A DNA stretch of 64,000 nucleotides. Source: Tepidanaerobacter acetatoxydans Re1 (lineage in GTDB: Bacteria > Bacillota > Thermosediminibacteria > Thermosediminibacterales > Tepidanaerobacteraceae). The stretch lies in contig NC_019954.2 of the NCBI RefSeq assembly GCF_000328765.2, positions 1,656,516-1,720,515 of the forward strand. Direction: 5' to 3'. The notes below the pieces were generated by a model. That model ran no database searches, had not been told where the DNA came from, and saw only the letters and a program-made list of their open reading frames with translations. Below, in pieces: positions 17,877 to 26,528 of this stretch. Made by a program: the position numbers and the translations under genes. Positions within the stretch are counted from its first letter, which is position 1; each line of letters opens with the position of its first letter.

Positions 17877-19232
17877 TTAAATATGCATTTCTGTCTCTAT
17901 TCTTGCCTCTCTCTTTTGTAAGTCAATATCATAGAGCTTTACAAATGGGATATATATAATAGTGTCTATTATTACTAAAATGCACCACAAAATAACTGCC
18001 TTCCAATCCATCGTGCCAAGGAAAGCCGCAATTGGTCCTGGAGTTGTAAATGGAAAACTTATATATATCTTTCCAACTAAATTTAGGCTCATAACAAAAT
18101 AAGTTATAACAGAATTTACAATAGGTGCACATACAATCGGGATAAAGAGATAAGGATTCATGATAATGGGTACTCCAAAAACCAAAGGTTCGCTTATACC
18201 AAAGATTACAGGAATTATGGCGACTTTAAATACAGATTTTAATTGTGCAGATTTTGCCACTATCAGAATAGCTAATGCTAGTCCTAATGCCGCTCCTGAA
18301 CCTCCTATATTAATAAAAGTATTAAAAAAACCACCAGCAAATATGTGAGGCATAGATTCACCAACGGCCAAAGCTTGAGCATTTTCAGCAAAGTTCAAGG
18401 CAGTAAATGGTTGAATAACGCTTTGAACAACTGCTCCTCCATGTATACCAAAAAACCATAAAAAATTTGTTAAGACAGATGTTAAAATTATAGCTCCTAA
18501 ACTATCGATTGCCTTTATTGCAGGTGAAAGCAACGTCATAATAGCTTGAGGTATATTCATGCCTGTTGTATTAATTATAGCTTGATTAATTGTTAAAAAT
18601 AAAATGATATTCGTTACTACGGGAATTAAAGATTCAAATGGAGCTGATACCATAGGTGGTACATTCGAAGGCATTTTTATTTTAATATTTTTATTTATTA
18701 AAAATCTTGATATTTCTACTGTTAAAAGTGCTATAATAATAGCTGTAAAAATACCTTTTGCACCTAAATAATCAGTGCTTATAAACAATGCAGATGGTCT
18801 ATTTGTATCTACAATTGTCGCTGGCGCGACGACAGCAAGAAATGTTAACAAAGCAGAGATGCTTTCTGATAATGGATTCATTTCGTAACTTGAGGCTAAA
18901 TTATAAGCTATCGCAACAACTGCAAATAATCCTAATAAGCCTATTGTCATATTATAAGGTATCATCAATGTTTGAGCATTTACCGTGGCCCATTCTTTCC
19001 ATCCTAATAAAAATTTATAAAAAAAGTTGACGGGCTTGATTATGTTAGGATCAACTGGGGGTTGAGCTAAAATCAAAGCAAAGCCTCCAAGAATAGTTAA
19101 CGGCACTGTAAACATAAGGCCATCTTTTACAGCCGATATATGTCTTTGGCTGCTGATAGCACCTGCGATAGGAGCTACCTTAGCTTGAAGAATATCTTGA
19201 ATTTTTTGAAGATGCTTTTTAGAGTCTGGCAT
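17877..19232 (-). CDS. PTS EIIC, lactose/cellobiose family (copy 1)
   Basis: The 451-residue membrane component of a Lac/Cel-type phosphotransferase system. It has about ten hydrophobic segments, a start rich in HISAVKDGLMFTVPLTILGGF, the family-typical FFGIHGGAVV, and the segment IFGISEPLVFGVPIIMNP that binds sugar in EIIC proteins. It forms the channel and presents the sugar to EIIB. GGAGG lies 11 nt before ATG 19232. It is placed between EIIB and the sulfatase in the same direction. It is homologous to EIIC copy 2 (25092-26408) but clearly diverged. Confidence 0.93.
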   Translation of the reverse strand: MPDSKKHLQKIQDILQAKVAPIAGAISSQRHISAVKDGLMFTVPLTILGGFALILAQPPVDPNIIKPVNFFYKFLLGWKEWATVNAQTLMIPYNMTIGLLGLFAVVAIAYNLASSYEMNPLSESISALLTFLAVVAPATIVDTNRPSALFISTDYLGAKGIFTAIIIALLTVEISRFLINKNIKIKMPSNVPPMVSAPFESLIPVVTNIILFLTINQAIINTTGMNIPQAIMTLLSPAIKAIDSLGAIILTSVLTNFLWFFGIHGGAVVQSVIQPFTALNFAENAQALAVGESMPHIFAGGFFNTFINIGGSGAALGLALAILIVAKSAQLKSVFKVAIIPVIFGISEPLVFGVPIIMNPYLFIPIVCAPIVNSVITYFVMSLNLVGKIYISFPFTTPGPIAAFLGTMDWKAVILWCILVIIDTIIYIPFVKLYDIDLQKREARIETEMHI

Positions 19233-19371
19233 AACAGTAAACTCCTCCTTTTATCCTAAATATTTTTTATTAGTAGCTGGAGTATTGTTTTACTATTGAG
19301 CGGAGTCTCTCAAGTATAATATGATTAGATAAGATCTTGTTTTTAATTATTTACTTTTTATTTTTTAAAAC

Positions 19372-19671
19372 TTATAATCCCAATACCTTCTTTAATACCT
19401 TTTCTCCATTCATCATTCCATAGTCTATACTATCTATCACCTCTACTTTCATTCCCTTTGGTTCATAGGTTTGTTTGTACTTATTCAGTAAAAAGCCCAC
19501 CTGGGGTCCCAGAAGCAAAATATCAGTATCATCAGCATATTGTTTAAATTTGCTTTCTGATGTTGCTCTTATTTCCACATCAACTCCTAGTTTTTTTGCC
19601 TCCTCTTTCATTTTAGTCACCATTAAGCTTGTTGACATTCCGGCGGCACAAATCAATGTTATTTTTTTCAT
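19372..19671 (-). CDS. PTS EIIB, lactose/cellobiose family
   Basis: A 99-residue cytoplasmic phosphocarrier. Phosphorylated Cys8 is in the P-loop-like ICAAGMSTSLM. The length (about 100) is normal. ATG 19671 with GGAG at 7 nt is preferred to the upstream start at 19692. It has its own sigma-54 promoter (19719-19734) embedded in the end of the EIIA gene. Because EIIB of the second module is reduced to a stub at 27958-27972, this is the only EIIB for both EIIA and both EIIC copies in the window. Confidence 0.93.
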   Translation of the reverse strand: MKKITLICAAGMSTSLMVTKMKEEAKKLGVDVEIRATSESKFKQYADDTDILLLGPQVGFLLNKYKQTYEPKGMKVEVIDSIDYGMMNGEKVLKKVLGL

Positions 19672-19718
19672 CTCACCACTCCCCACTTTCAAAATAATGT
19701 GTTTTACTTATTATATAA

Positions 19719-19734
19719 TGCAACTATCGTGCCA
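19719..19734 (-). promoter_or_regulatory. Sigma-54 promoter of EIIB, overlapping the EIIA 3' end
   Basis: TGGCACGATAGTTGCA on the minus strand, with GG and GC 10 nt apart: a consensus -24/-12 element. The -24 box is made from the last EIIA codons and the -12 box lies past its stop. GTGTTTT precedes the GG and AAAACAC follows 28 nt later. Confidence 0.9.
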
Positions 19735-20053
19735 AAACACGTTCAAGTTTTAGCTGCCTTTCATACACATCGATAAACTCCTGCGCCAAATCTTTTACAG
19801 TCATTGCATTCATAAGATGGTCTTGAGCGTGTATCATGAGAAGTGTAACCTCTCTTGCCTTTCCGCTTGCTTCATCCTGAATTAGTCTTGTTTGAACATC
19901 ATGAGCTTTGTCTAATTCTTCTGCTGCCATGTCAATTTCTCTTCTTGCTTCCTCAATATTGCCGGACTTTGCAAGCTGAATAGCAGTCATGGCATGTGAC
20001 CTGGCATTGCCTCCATTTACTATAATTTTCATTACAATTTCTTCATATTCCAT
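19724..20053 (-). CDS. PTS EIIA, lactose/cellobiose family (copy 1)
   Basis: A 109-residue helical phosphocarrier that accepts phosphate from HPr and passes it to EIIB. It has the family signature LLMIHAQDHLMNA with the active His near residue 80. ATG 20053 has AAAGGA at 8 nt. It differs from copy 2 at only six positions. It is the first gene of the module EIIA-EIIB-EIIC-sulfatase-anSME and is preceded by a sigma-54 promoter and by a decayed piece of an activator gene. Confidence 0.95.
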   Translation of the reverse strand: MEYEEIVMKIIVNGGNARSHAMTAIQLAKSGNIEEARREIDMAAEELDKAHDVQTRLIQDEASGKAREVTLLMIHAQDHLMNAMTVKDLAQEFIDVYERQLKLERVLAR

Positions 20054-20119
20054 TTGCAACGTCCTTTCTTGTATTTAAGTGCGCAATGTATTTTATATGA
20101 AATATCTTTAAATTTATAG

Positions 20120-20135
20120 TGCAAATATCATGCCA
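20120..20135 (-). promoter_or_regulatory. Sigma-54 promoter of EIIA copy 1
   Basis: TGGCATGATATTTGCA on the minus strand, with GG and GC 10 nt apart. It deviates at one position from the TGGCAC consensus. GTGTTTT precedes it; AAAATACATT lies about 40 nt after that heptamer. Confidence 0.82.
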
Positions 20136-20144
20136 AAACACATT

Positions 20145-20285
20145 ACACAAAACATCACATTATTCTGCAATTGAAAAATGTCACAAAATATACATGTCAT
20201 CATATAGCCATACACATAAATTACGTGATTCTGTAAAATCTATTCTTCCCTAGTAAAATTTTATCAGCTAACTATCCTTCTCATA
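20145..20285 (-). pseudogene. Decayed 3' end of a second LevR/CelR-type activator gene
   Basis: This stretch aligns by eye with the 3' end of the intact activator gene (28490-28640): the same phrases TTGAAAAATGTCA, ATATTCTTC-type and TTTATCAnC-type segments occur in the same order. Reverse translation gives DKILLGKNRFYRIT and VTFFNCR against DEFFNREEYILQN and MTFFNYK in the intact protein, but with several stops. It sits exactly where the activator gene sits relative to EIIA copy 2, so it is the relic of a duplicated activator. The IS1634-type element begins about 90 bp further on. Confidence 0.7.
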
Positions 20286-20316
20286 TTCCCGTTTTCGACA
20301 CTTGCAAAAATGCATA

Positions 20317-20353
20317 ATTAATGGAATCCGCTATAATAGTGGATTCCATTAAT
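20317..20353. terminator. Perfect 13-bp inverted repeat beside the IS1634-type element
   Basis: ATTAATGGAATCC (20317-20329) pairs with GGATTCCATTAAT (20341-20353). Located 33 nt beyond the transposase stop, it may terminate transcription of the transposase. T-runs are imperfect on both sides. Confidence 0.45.
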
Positions 20354-20370
20354 TCTTAGGTTTTTTAAAA

Positions 20371-22311
20371 TGTTGTATGGGAATTTTACTTAGAGATTTT
20401 TTTAATGATTTTATTTAGCTCCTTCGGCTTGTAGTATTTCTTATCAAGCCCCAAGACATATATGCCGTTTAAAGCGGTACACACCTTACTTGCCGTGTAT
20501 GTTGCCATATAGCACATATCATTCATGTTTGCAACATTCATGTTCTTTAACGTCTCTAGAATATTTTCCGTTGTAAAGTGTTTGCCGTATTGATCCAGTT
20601 TATACTCCAATAACCTGTAAATCAGGAGTGCGGTGTAGCAAATCATAAAGTGCGCTATTATCCTTTCCTTGTTTCTGTGGTAGATTGGCCTTGCGCGAAA
20701 GTTGGTCTTTAGTACCCGAAAACAGTCTTCAATCTTATAGCGCCTTGAATTTATCTCAAGTATTGATTTTGCGCTATCTTCCAGATTTGTCGCAACTGCA
20801 TAGTAGCCGTCATATTTTTCCTCTCTTTCAATTGCGGCTTTATCGAGTTCATAACAATCAGAGGCTTTTTCCCCACTTTTTCCGACGGATATCTTCCTTA
20901 TGAAACGGGTCACATCATGCGGCCCTTTTTTTACATCCTCTACGGCATTATGCTTTATGATGTCCTTTGCTCTTTCAATCTGCCTATTCCTTATACTTCG
21001 CTGGTATTCCATCATTTTCCTTGAAAATGTGACGATGATGCGCTGCTTTAAAGCAGCCTTGGACTTTACATTCTTGCTAGTGCCATTCTTAAACGTCTTT
21101 TCCTCATACAGGCCGACATCTACCGCCTTTGACACATCTATTACCTTATAGGCGACATCGTTGTACAAAGAAAGGTTTTCTTTATTGAATCTGTCAAACT
21201 CCTTCATATGGAAAATCGTAACAGGAGAGTCATCTGAAAGAAGCCTGTAGCCGAAATCGTTAAACATTGCATCCTTTAGAGGTTTGGACAGTTTCTTTAC
21301 TGATTGCGTTACAATGAAAGCCCTTCTCCCGAATGAATTGTACTGCCTTATATCAAGAGAGCCAAGGCCTGAATCTGCACAGTAGATGAACGGCTTTCCC
21401 TTAAACATCTTTGTGATTTTCTTTTCTAAAGGGATGGCGGATTTTTGCTCATTGTCAGAGCCGGGATTGATGCACATTGATATAGGGATGCCGTTACCGT
21501 CCATGAAAAGCCCCATTTGCACAAGAGGGCTGGGCTGGTGCTGCTTTGAAGGGCCATACTTACGAAATCCCCTCAATACCTCACTTGTTACCTCATCTAC
21601 AAAATCATCATCTTCTTGCTCAATTTCAAAATAATAATTTGTACAATCAAAATAACATACAGAGGTGTTCCTGGGCATGATATTTTCACTGTTTAAGAAA
21701 AGATGTTCCAGATAATTATCATAATTCTCTTCTAATATGTCCATAAAACGCAATATGTGCTGATACTCAAAGGATGGTTGCTCAAAATATGTATCCAGCT
21801 TATCAAATGTCCCCCATTTGGATTTAGGGTCAAGTATCCTTGCAAAGGTAAAAAATCTGTTTATGTCATTACAGCTAAATGTAACCTTACTATCTGTCTG
21901 AATCTGTTTAAAAAAATCAGCGATCTTAAGATCATGATAGATTTTCTGTAGAATAAAGTAGCCGATATTTACGAGAGTTGACTTTGATGCAATGTAATTA
22001 GCAGCCGTCAGCTTCTCACTAAAATCAAGTTTTATGTCCATATCAGCTTTACCTTTTTTGTATTCCTCATTATACTTACGCACCTGTTCCTTAGCATAAG
22101 CAAGGGGATCAGAAGATATTTTAAGAAGCTCGGAATGTTTGCCGATTCTCTTTACATTTTTAGTTGTTGTCTTTTTACCGTTGCGAAACCCCATCTGGAT
22201 AAAATATGTAGGATCCTTAGACTTCTTATCATAATATAGTTTCATATATTCACCATCCTCTGCTAAGCTTACTATATCATGGATAAGATTAATATACAAC
22301 ACCATACAACA
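20371..22311 (-). mobile_element. IS1634-type insertion sequence
   Basis: TGTTGTATGG at 20371-20380 and its inverted copy CCATACAACA at 22302-22311 flank a single transposase gene; I take these 10 bp as terminal inverted repeats. No target-site duplication was found, so the outer borders are uncertain by some tens of bases. The element separates the relic of the second activator gene from the sulfatase pseudogene. Confidence 0.65.
20386..22245 (-). CDS. IS1634-family (IS4 superfamily) DDE transposase
   Basis: A 619-residue protein beginning MKLYYDKKSKDPTYFIQMG, the usual N-terminus of this family. The DDE elements are visible as YFDCTNYYFE (first Asp), FIYCADSGLGS (second Asp) and, before the end, INSRRYKIEDCFRVLKTNFRARP with the catalytic Glu in the Y-[2]-R-[3]-E-[6]-K type context. 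I start at ATG 22245, behind AGAGGATGG. The gene appears intact. The stop codon is only 5 nt from the presumed left inverted repeat. Confidence 0.9.
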   Translation of the reverse strand: MKLYYDKKSKDPTYFIQMGFRNGKKTTTKNVKRIGKHSELLKISSDPLAYAKEQVRKYNEEYKKGKADMDIKLDFSEKLTAANYIASKSTLVNIGYFILQKIYHDLKIADFFKQIQTDSKVTFSCNDINRFFTFARILDPKSKWGTFDKLDTYFEQPSFEYQHILRFMDILEENYDNYLEHLFLNSENIMPRNTSVCYFDCTNYYFEIEQEDDDFVDEVTSEVLRGFRKYGPSKQHQPSPLVQMGLFMDGNGIPISMCINPGSDNEQKSAIPLEKKITKMFKGKPFIYCADSGLGSLDIRQYNSFGRRAFIVTQSVKKLSKPLKDAMFNDFGYRLLSDDSPVTIFHMKEFDRFNKENLSLYNDVAYKVIDVSKAVDVGLYEEKTFKNGTSKNVKSKAALKQRIIVTFSRKMMEYQRSIRNRQIERAKDIIKHNAVEDVKKGPHDVTRFIRKISVGKSGEKASDCYELDKAAIEREEKYDGYYAVATNLEDSAKSILEINSRRYKIEDCFRVLKTNFRARPIYHRNKERIIAHFMICYTALLIYRLLEYKLDQYGKHFTTENILETLKNMNVANMNDMCYMATYTASKVCTALNGIYVLGLDKKYYKPKELNKIIKKISK

Positions 22312-22985
22312 AAATATATTAAAAATTTGACAACAAAAATGTTGTGATATCGGCCTTTGTAAGGTTTTTATTCATGCGCAACTGTCAAACTCCCGGATCC
22401 TTCTCATATTGCTACAATATAAAATCTAGTAGATTAGCAAGATGTAAGATTAATCAATTTTCTTATAACTTTTGAAATTTTCTTTTTTCAATGTCCTTTA
22501 ATTAATTACTATCATGACAAAATTGTTCCCCAGAGTAAGTCTCAGAAATACTTGCTATTTACACAAACATTTTACTGTGACATGGAGACTGATTATTAGG
22601 GCAAAGGGGTGACTATGACGGTCCTGCATGTGCATAGGAAAATACCGCCTCAATATTAATTTGCAAATTTACGGTTTACCAACTGGCAATTGCGAAGATA
22701 AGAACTTGCTTTTGCAGATTATGATATTTGCCTAGTTAAGGATTAAAAACGGTAAAGGATCTAAGCCGCTATAAAATAAAATTGTAAATGATCTCAAGGA
22801 AAAGCTGTTTTGATATTTAAAAGTTTAAAAAAACTACTTCAGGGAAAGAGTGAAGCGATAAATGATTGGATGAATGCAACAGTAATCTGCTTTACGGAAA
22901 TGTTCTTCATTACAGATACCTTAACTTACACACCAAAGTGCACATACCCCCAGAAAATCTTTTAAATCCTGCTATATTTTAATCT
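22312..22985. other. Non-coding stretch between the IS and the sulfatase pseudogene
   Basis: I see no gene. Near 22330-22350 there is a short hairpin ACAACA/TGTTGT, perhaps part of the IS end. 22814-22880 is one arm of a 67-bp inverted repeat whose other arm lies just upstream of the sulfatase pseudogene. Confidence 0.5.
22814..22880 (+). repeat. 67-bp inverted repeat, left arm
   Basis: Matches the reverse complement of 24498-24564 at 60 of 67 positions with no gaps. The arms flank the sulfatase pseudogene and are 1.6 kb apart. Both arms can be read as the same protein tail, KLLQ(E/G)KSE(V/A)IND, so the repeat may be a duplicated gene end. Confidence 0.75.
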
Positions 22986-24458
22986 CTACCCCTCTAACCC
23001 TAGCCGCTCAAATACGTCAGAAGGTGCATCAATACGACGTAGCACAGACTTTAATTTTTCGACCATCTCTGCTTCAATTGGCAATCTAATAATATTATTT
23101 TCTTGGTGCGGATCGTTTGCAATATCAAATAGCAAGCTGCCACAATAAAATGGATTTATACATATCTCGGTTGGGATTTTTAGACAAGGAATGCCATTAG
23201 TGAACCTCATCCCAGGTGCAATCTGCATCTGTTCTAAACTTTCCTGAGGAAAAAACCCCCGCATATTGGTAGGCATCAGTGTATAAGAAAAGAGAGGATT
23301 ATTATCCGGTTTTGCGCATCCTCTTATATAAGTATATCTACCATCGTAAAGACCGATTTGACCACCAAAAACTCCGAAAAGTAAAACTCTCTGATTTTCC
23401 TTATTTCCTAGCAAAATGCTAGAAATCGGCATTCCGTCCATACTCGCCGGCGGTACGATACCAAAAAATTCAAGCAACGTTGGTGCAATATCAATTGTTT
23501 AAGCCAATGCATTATACCGCTTTCCATCCCAAGAATGCCGTGGATCGTGGATAAAAAAAGGAATGTGTACAAGCTCTTCGTACGGAGGAAAAATGTTCTT
23601 TCCGATAAAACCATGTTCACCTAACAAAAAACCATGGTCGGTAGTAACAATCAGCAAAGTATCCTTCCACATGTCCTGTTCATCTATAACGTCTAAGATT
23701 TTGCCAAGTTGCATGTCGCACATGGAAAGTAGTGCAGCATATTCTTTCTGTACTTTTACAATTTCATCACAATTCTCTTTGACGTTAATCCTCTGATAGG
23801 CAGGCCAGTTAAAGATTCCATCTTCATCTAAACAACGGTAGATGTTACGATATTTTTGAGGGGCATAAAATGGTTCATGTGGATCGAAACATTCGATTTG
23901 AAGGCAAAACTGGTCAGTATCCTTATGTGCTTTCAGGTAATCTACACCAGCATTAATCGTTCTGACGGTCGACATCATGTCTTCCGTCTGCATTCGTGTC
24001 CGATTTGCAAAATGCTGTTTTACTGAAATGCCTTTTTTATTCAAAGGATGTAGGTATAAATTTGGTATTGCAAGATCTTGGGGAACCCATCGATCCCCTT
24101 CTTGCCCGCGGAAAGCTTCCCAAGTCGTGTACCTATTGTGGTACGTAGCCCCTCCGTCCTCGAAATAGTGATCATGATCCGTGATAAGGTGTGTATAAAC
24201 ACCATTTGTTTTTAGCTCTTCAAATACGGAAAAATCGAATGGTTCTAGTGGTCCCCAGCCACGAAAAGGAAAATTGTATCTCCCCGTGTGCAGTTCTCTT
24301 CTTGCTGGCATGCATGGCATGCTTCCAGCATAGAAGTTTTCAAAAGTGGCACATTGATTAGCTAAACGTTTAAAATTTGGTGCATATACCCAAGTGTTTC
24401 CATAGTTGGGGAGATAACATCTATTAAGTGTATCAAATATTACTATAACAGCACGCAT
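22986..24458 (-). pseudogene. Sulfatase gene interrupted by an in-frame TAA
   Basis: Codons 1-319 (24458 to 23502) and the following 22986-23498 segment are in the same frame, separated only by TAA at 23499-23501. The context NALA-stop-TIDIAPTLLEFFG matches the sulfatase pattern that normally has Q or another residue there. The N-terminal part has the first metal site in VIVIFDTLNR, formylglycine candidate Cys49 in SMPCMPARRELHTGRY (CxPxR) and TTDHGFLLGEHG. The C-terminal part has the usual end with IANDPHQENN. Removing the stop would give a ~490-residue cytoplasmic sulfatase. The rest is undamaged, so inactivation is recent, unless the stop is read through. Confidence 0.85.
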
Positions 24459-24497
24459 ATTTATTTTGTTGCCTCGCTTTCTTTTGTGAAATTTGTT

Positions 24498-24564
24498 GTT
24501 GCAACCATTTAATCATTTATCACTTCACTCTTTTCCTGAAGTAGTTTTTCTAAACTTTTAAATA
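24498..24564 (-). repeat. 67-bp inverted repeat, right arm
   Basis: Inverted partner of 22814-22880 (7 mismatches). It lies 40-106 bp upstream of the sulfatase pseudogene start. On the minus strand it reads SLEKLLQEKSEVIND followed by a stop, like the end of a lost gene upstream of the sulfatase. Confidence 0.75.
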
Positions 24565-25091
24565 GATCTCACGACTTTCGATTATCCTAAAAGACTGTGG
24601 CCTTTAAATTGTTTCGTAATGCTTCTATTTGCTGTTATCTAAATTCTTTTTTCTTTGGTCACATACTTAGATTTGCAATGACTTAATGCTTTTTACTAAA
24701 TATGTTGAGAATGACTGCAAAGTTGAACCATGTAAAAAACTGCAAGAGTTATTATTTGTTTTATTCTATTGTTGTTACAAATTATCTTCTTAATATTTTA
24801 AATTAAATCTGCTCTAAGTAATTCATTTAATATCTGAGCTGAGGTTTTGGTAAAAGCTTTGCAACTAAAAGTTTAAAATTCATAAATCTTATTAGCCGAA
24901 GATATTTCATAATTTGCCATCTTTTGACAAGAAATCATGGTGTTATCGTTGGCTTTGTTAATTTTTATTTTATATAGAATTATTAACTGTTTTTAAAATT
25001 ACTTGCTATAATGCTGGACAAAAATTTCTCGCATTGTTTGTAATATCAAACTATTGAGTAGATTCTGGCTTCCGGCAGATATAGACTAGTT
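24565..25091. other. Non-coding stretch between EIIC copy 2 and the sulfatase pseudogene
   Basis: AT-rich sequence without a supportable gene, sigma-54 promoter or structured element. It probably contains decayed coding sequence, given the gene-tail signature in the repeat arm next to it. Confidence 0.45.
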
Positions 25092-26408
25092 TCATTTTTC
25101 TGTGCTATTCTCAGTCAATTTCTTCTGCTCTTCTTTTAGAAGCATCTTATCATACCCCTTAATAAAAGGAATCCAAATAATAATATCTAAAGCTAACAGA
25201 ATTACATAGAGTACAGAAGCTCTCCAGTCCATTGTCGACAGAAACGCTTGCAGAATTGCAGGAGTTGTAAACGGAAGGCTTAAGTATACTCTCCCTATCA
25301 AGCCAGCTGTAGATGCAATATAGGCAATTAGAACATTTATCATAGGAATGCCAATGTAAGGAATCACGATAGAAACATTAGCAACAACCGGTAGTCCAAA
25401 CGTAATTGGCTCATTAATATTAAAAATATCAGGAATAACTGCTACTTTACCTATAGCTTTCAGGTGTGCAGATTTGGGAATTGTTAACAGAACCAGTGTC
25501 AAGGCGGGCAGCATGCACCAGGCGCCAAACAGGGTAATAAAATTGCCAGACAAAATTGCCGTGGGCTGCTTGCCGGCTGCAACCAATGCAGCATTCTGTG
25601 TAAGATTAAGTGTTGTGATTGGAATTAAAACAGCATTCAAAACATTGTCTCCATGAATTCCAAAGAACCACATAAGCCGTGACAAAAAGCAAAAAAACAA
25701 AACGATTCCAAGTGAATCCGAAGCCCTTAAAATAGGTTTTAAAATTGAGGAAACTAAATTGGGAAGACTGGTTCCGACTAGCCCCAACAATCCGTTAATT
25801 CCCATAAACAACAGAATATTAACGATTAATGGAATCAAACTTTTAAATGGGGCAGCTACCATGGGAGGAACCTGTTCCGGAAGCTTAATTGTCATGTTTT
25901 TTTCTTCCATAAGGCGTGCAACTTCTACTGATACTAAACCAATAATAATCGCGGTAAATAATCCCGCTGCGCTAAGATTTTCAATGATAAGATTTCCACT
26001 TTTATCAAAAGAAGCAGATGCAACCAAAAAAATGATTACACTGGACAACGCTGAATTTATAGGATCCATTTCATACTCTTTCGCCAAGACATACGCAATT
26101 CCTAAGGCGGCATATACGCCTAAAAGACCCATAGTCAAGTTATATGGCAAGATTAAGATGGCTGCATTCTTTACCGACCATGTTTTCCATGCTAATAATA
26201 ATTGGAAGAAGAAATTGGAAGGGGCTATGATTTCAGGATCAACGGGTGGCTGGGCCAGAATAAGAAACAGACCACCGACGATAGTAGCAGGAACAACTAA
26301 TGTTAGTCCATTTTTCATGGCACTGATATATCTGTTTTTATCCAATTTTTCAGCAAGTCGAGCAAGTACTGCTTGAAATTTGTCAAAAAAGTTTTTTGTT
26401 TTCATCAT
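25092..26408 (-). CDS. PTS EIIC, lactose/cellobiose family (copy 2)
   Basis: A 438-residue membrane protein with the same plan as copy 1: YISAMKNGLTLVVPATIVGGLFLIL at the start, FFGIHGDNVL in the middle, and IFNINEPITFGLPVVANVS for sugar binding. About ten membrane segments. ATG 26408 has GGAGG at 6 nt. In the second module its EIIB partner is missing, and a decayed insertion sequence separates it from the sigma-54 promoter at 28013. It would depend on another promoter and on EIIB from 19372-19671. Confidence 0.92.
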   Translation of the reverse strand: MMKTKNFFDKFQAVLARLAEKLDKNRYISAMKNGLTLVVPATIVGGLFLILAQPPVDPEIIAPSNFFFQLLLAWKTWSVKNAAILILPYNLTMGLLGVYAALGIAYVLAKEYEMDPINSALSSVIIFLVASASFDKSGNLIIENLSAAGLFTAIIIGLVSVEVARLMEEKNMTIKLPEQVPPMVAAPFKSLIPLIVNILLFMGINGLLGLVGTSLPNLVSSILKPILRASDSLGIVLFFCFLSRLMWFFGIHGDNVLNAVLIPITTLNLTQNAALVAAGKQPTAILSGNFITLFGAWCMLPALTLVLLTIPKSAHLKAIGKVAVIPDIFNINEPITFGLPVVANVSIVIPYIGIPMINVLIAYIASTAGLIGRVYLSLPFTTPAILQAFLSTMDWRASVLYVILLALDIIIWIPFIKGYDKMLLKEEQKKLTENSTEK

Positions 26409-26528
26409 TCAATACCTCCATATTCTTTATCCCGCTCTGTAAACTTAAATGAAAATTGAGGACTTCAATCCTCTGTGGTGCAATGTTTTTTGCAAGAAAA
26501 CAATACCTCCGGAAAGGATGAAGTCCTC

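Larger units (their letters stand above)
19690..20073 (-). repeat. Duplicated EIIA segment, copy 1
   Basis: Direct repeat of about 27983-28369, 8.3 kb away. It covers the EIIA gene, its ribosome binding site and about 35 bp after the stop, including the internal sigma-54 promoter. The encoded proteins differ at 6 of 109 residues, so the duplication is fairly recent or maintained by gene conversion. Confidence 0.85.

Noticed and set aside
23499-23501. Recoded stop (selenocysteine or pyrrolysine) in the sulfatase
   Set aside because: The codon is TAA; those recodings use TGA or TAG.
23408-23620. Frameshift explanation for the broken sulfatase
   Set aside because: The overlapping frame shows no sulfatase sequence; both halves are in the same frame separated only by TAA.
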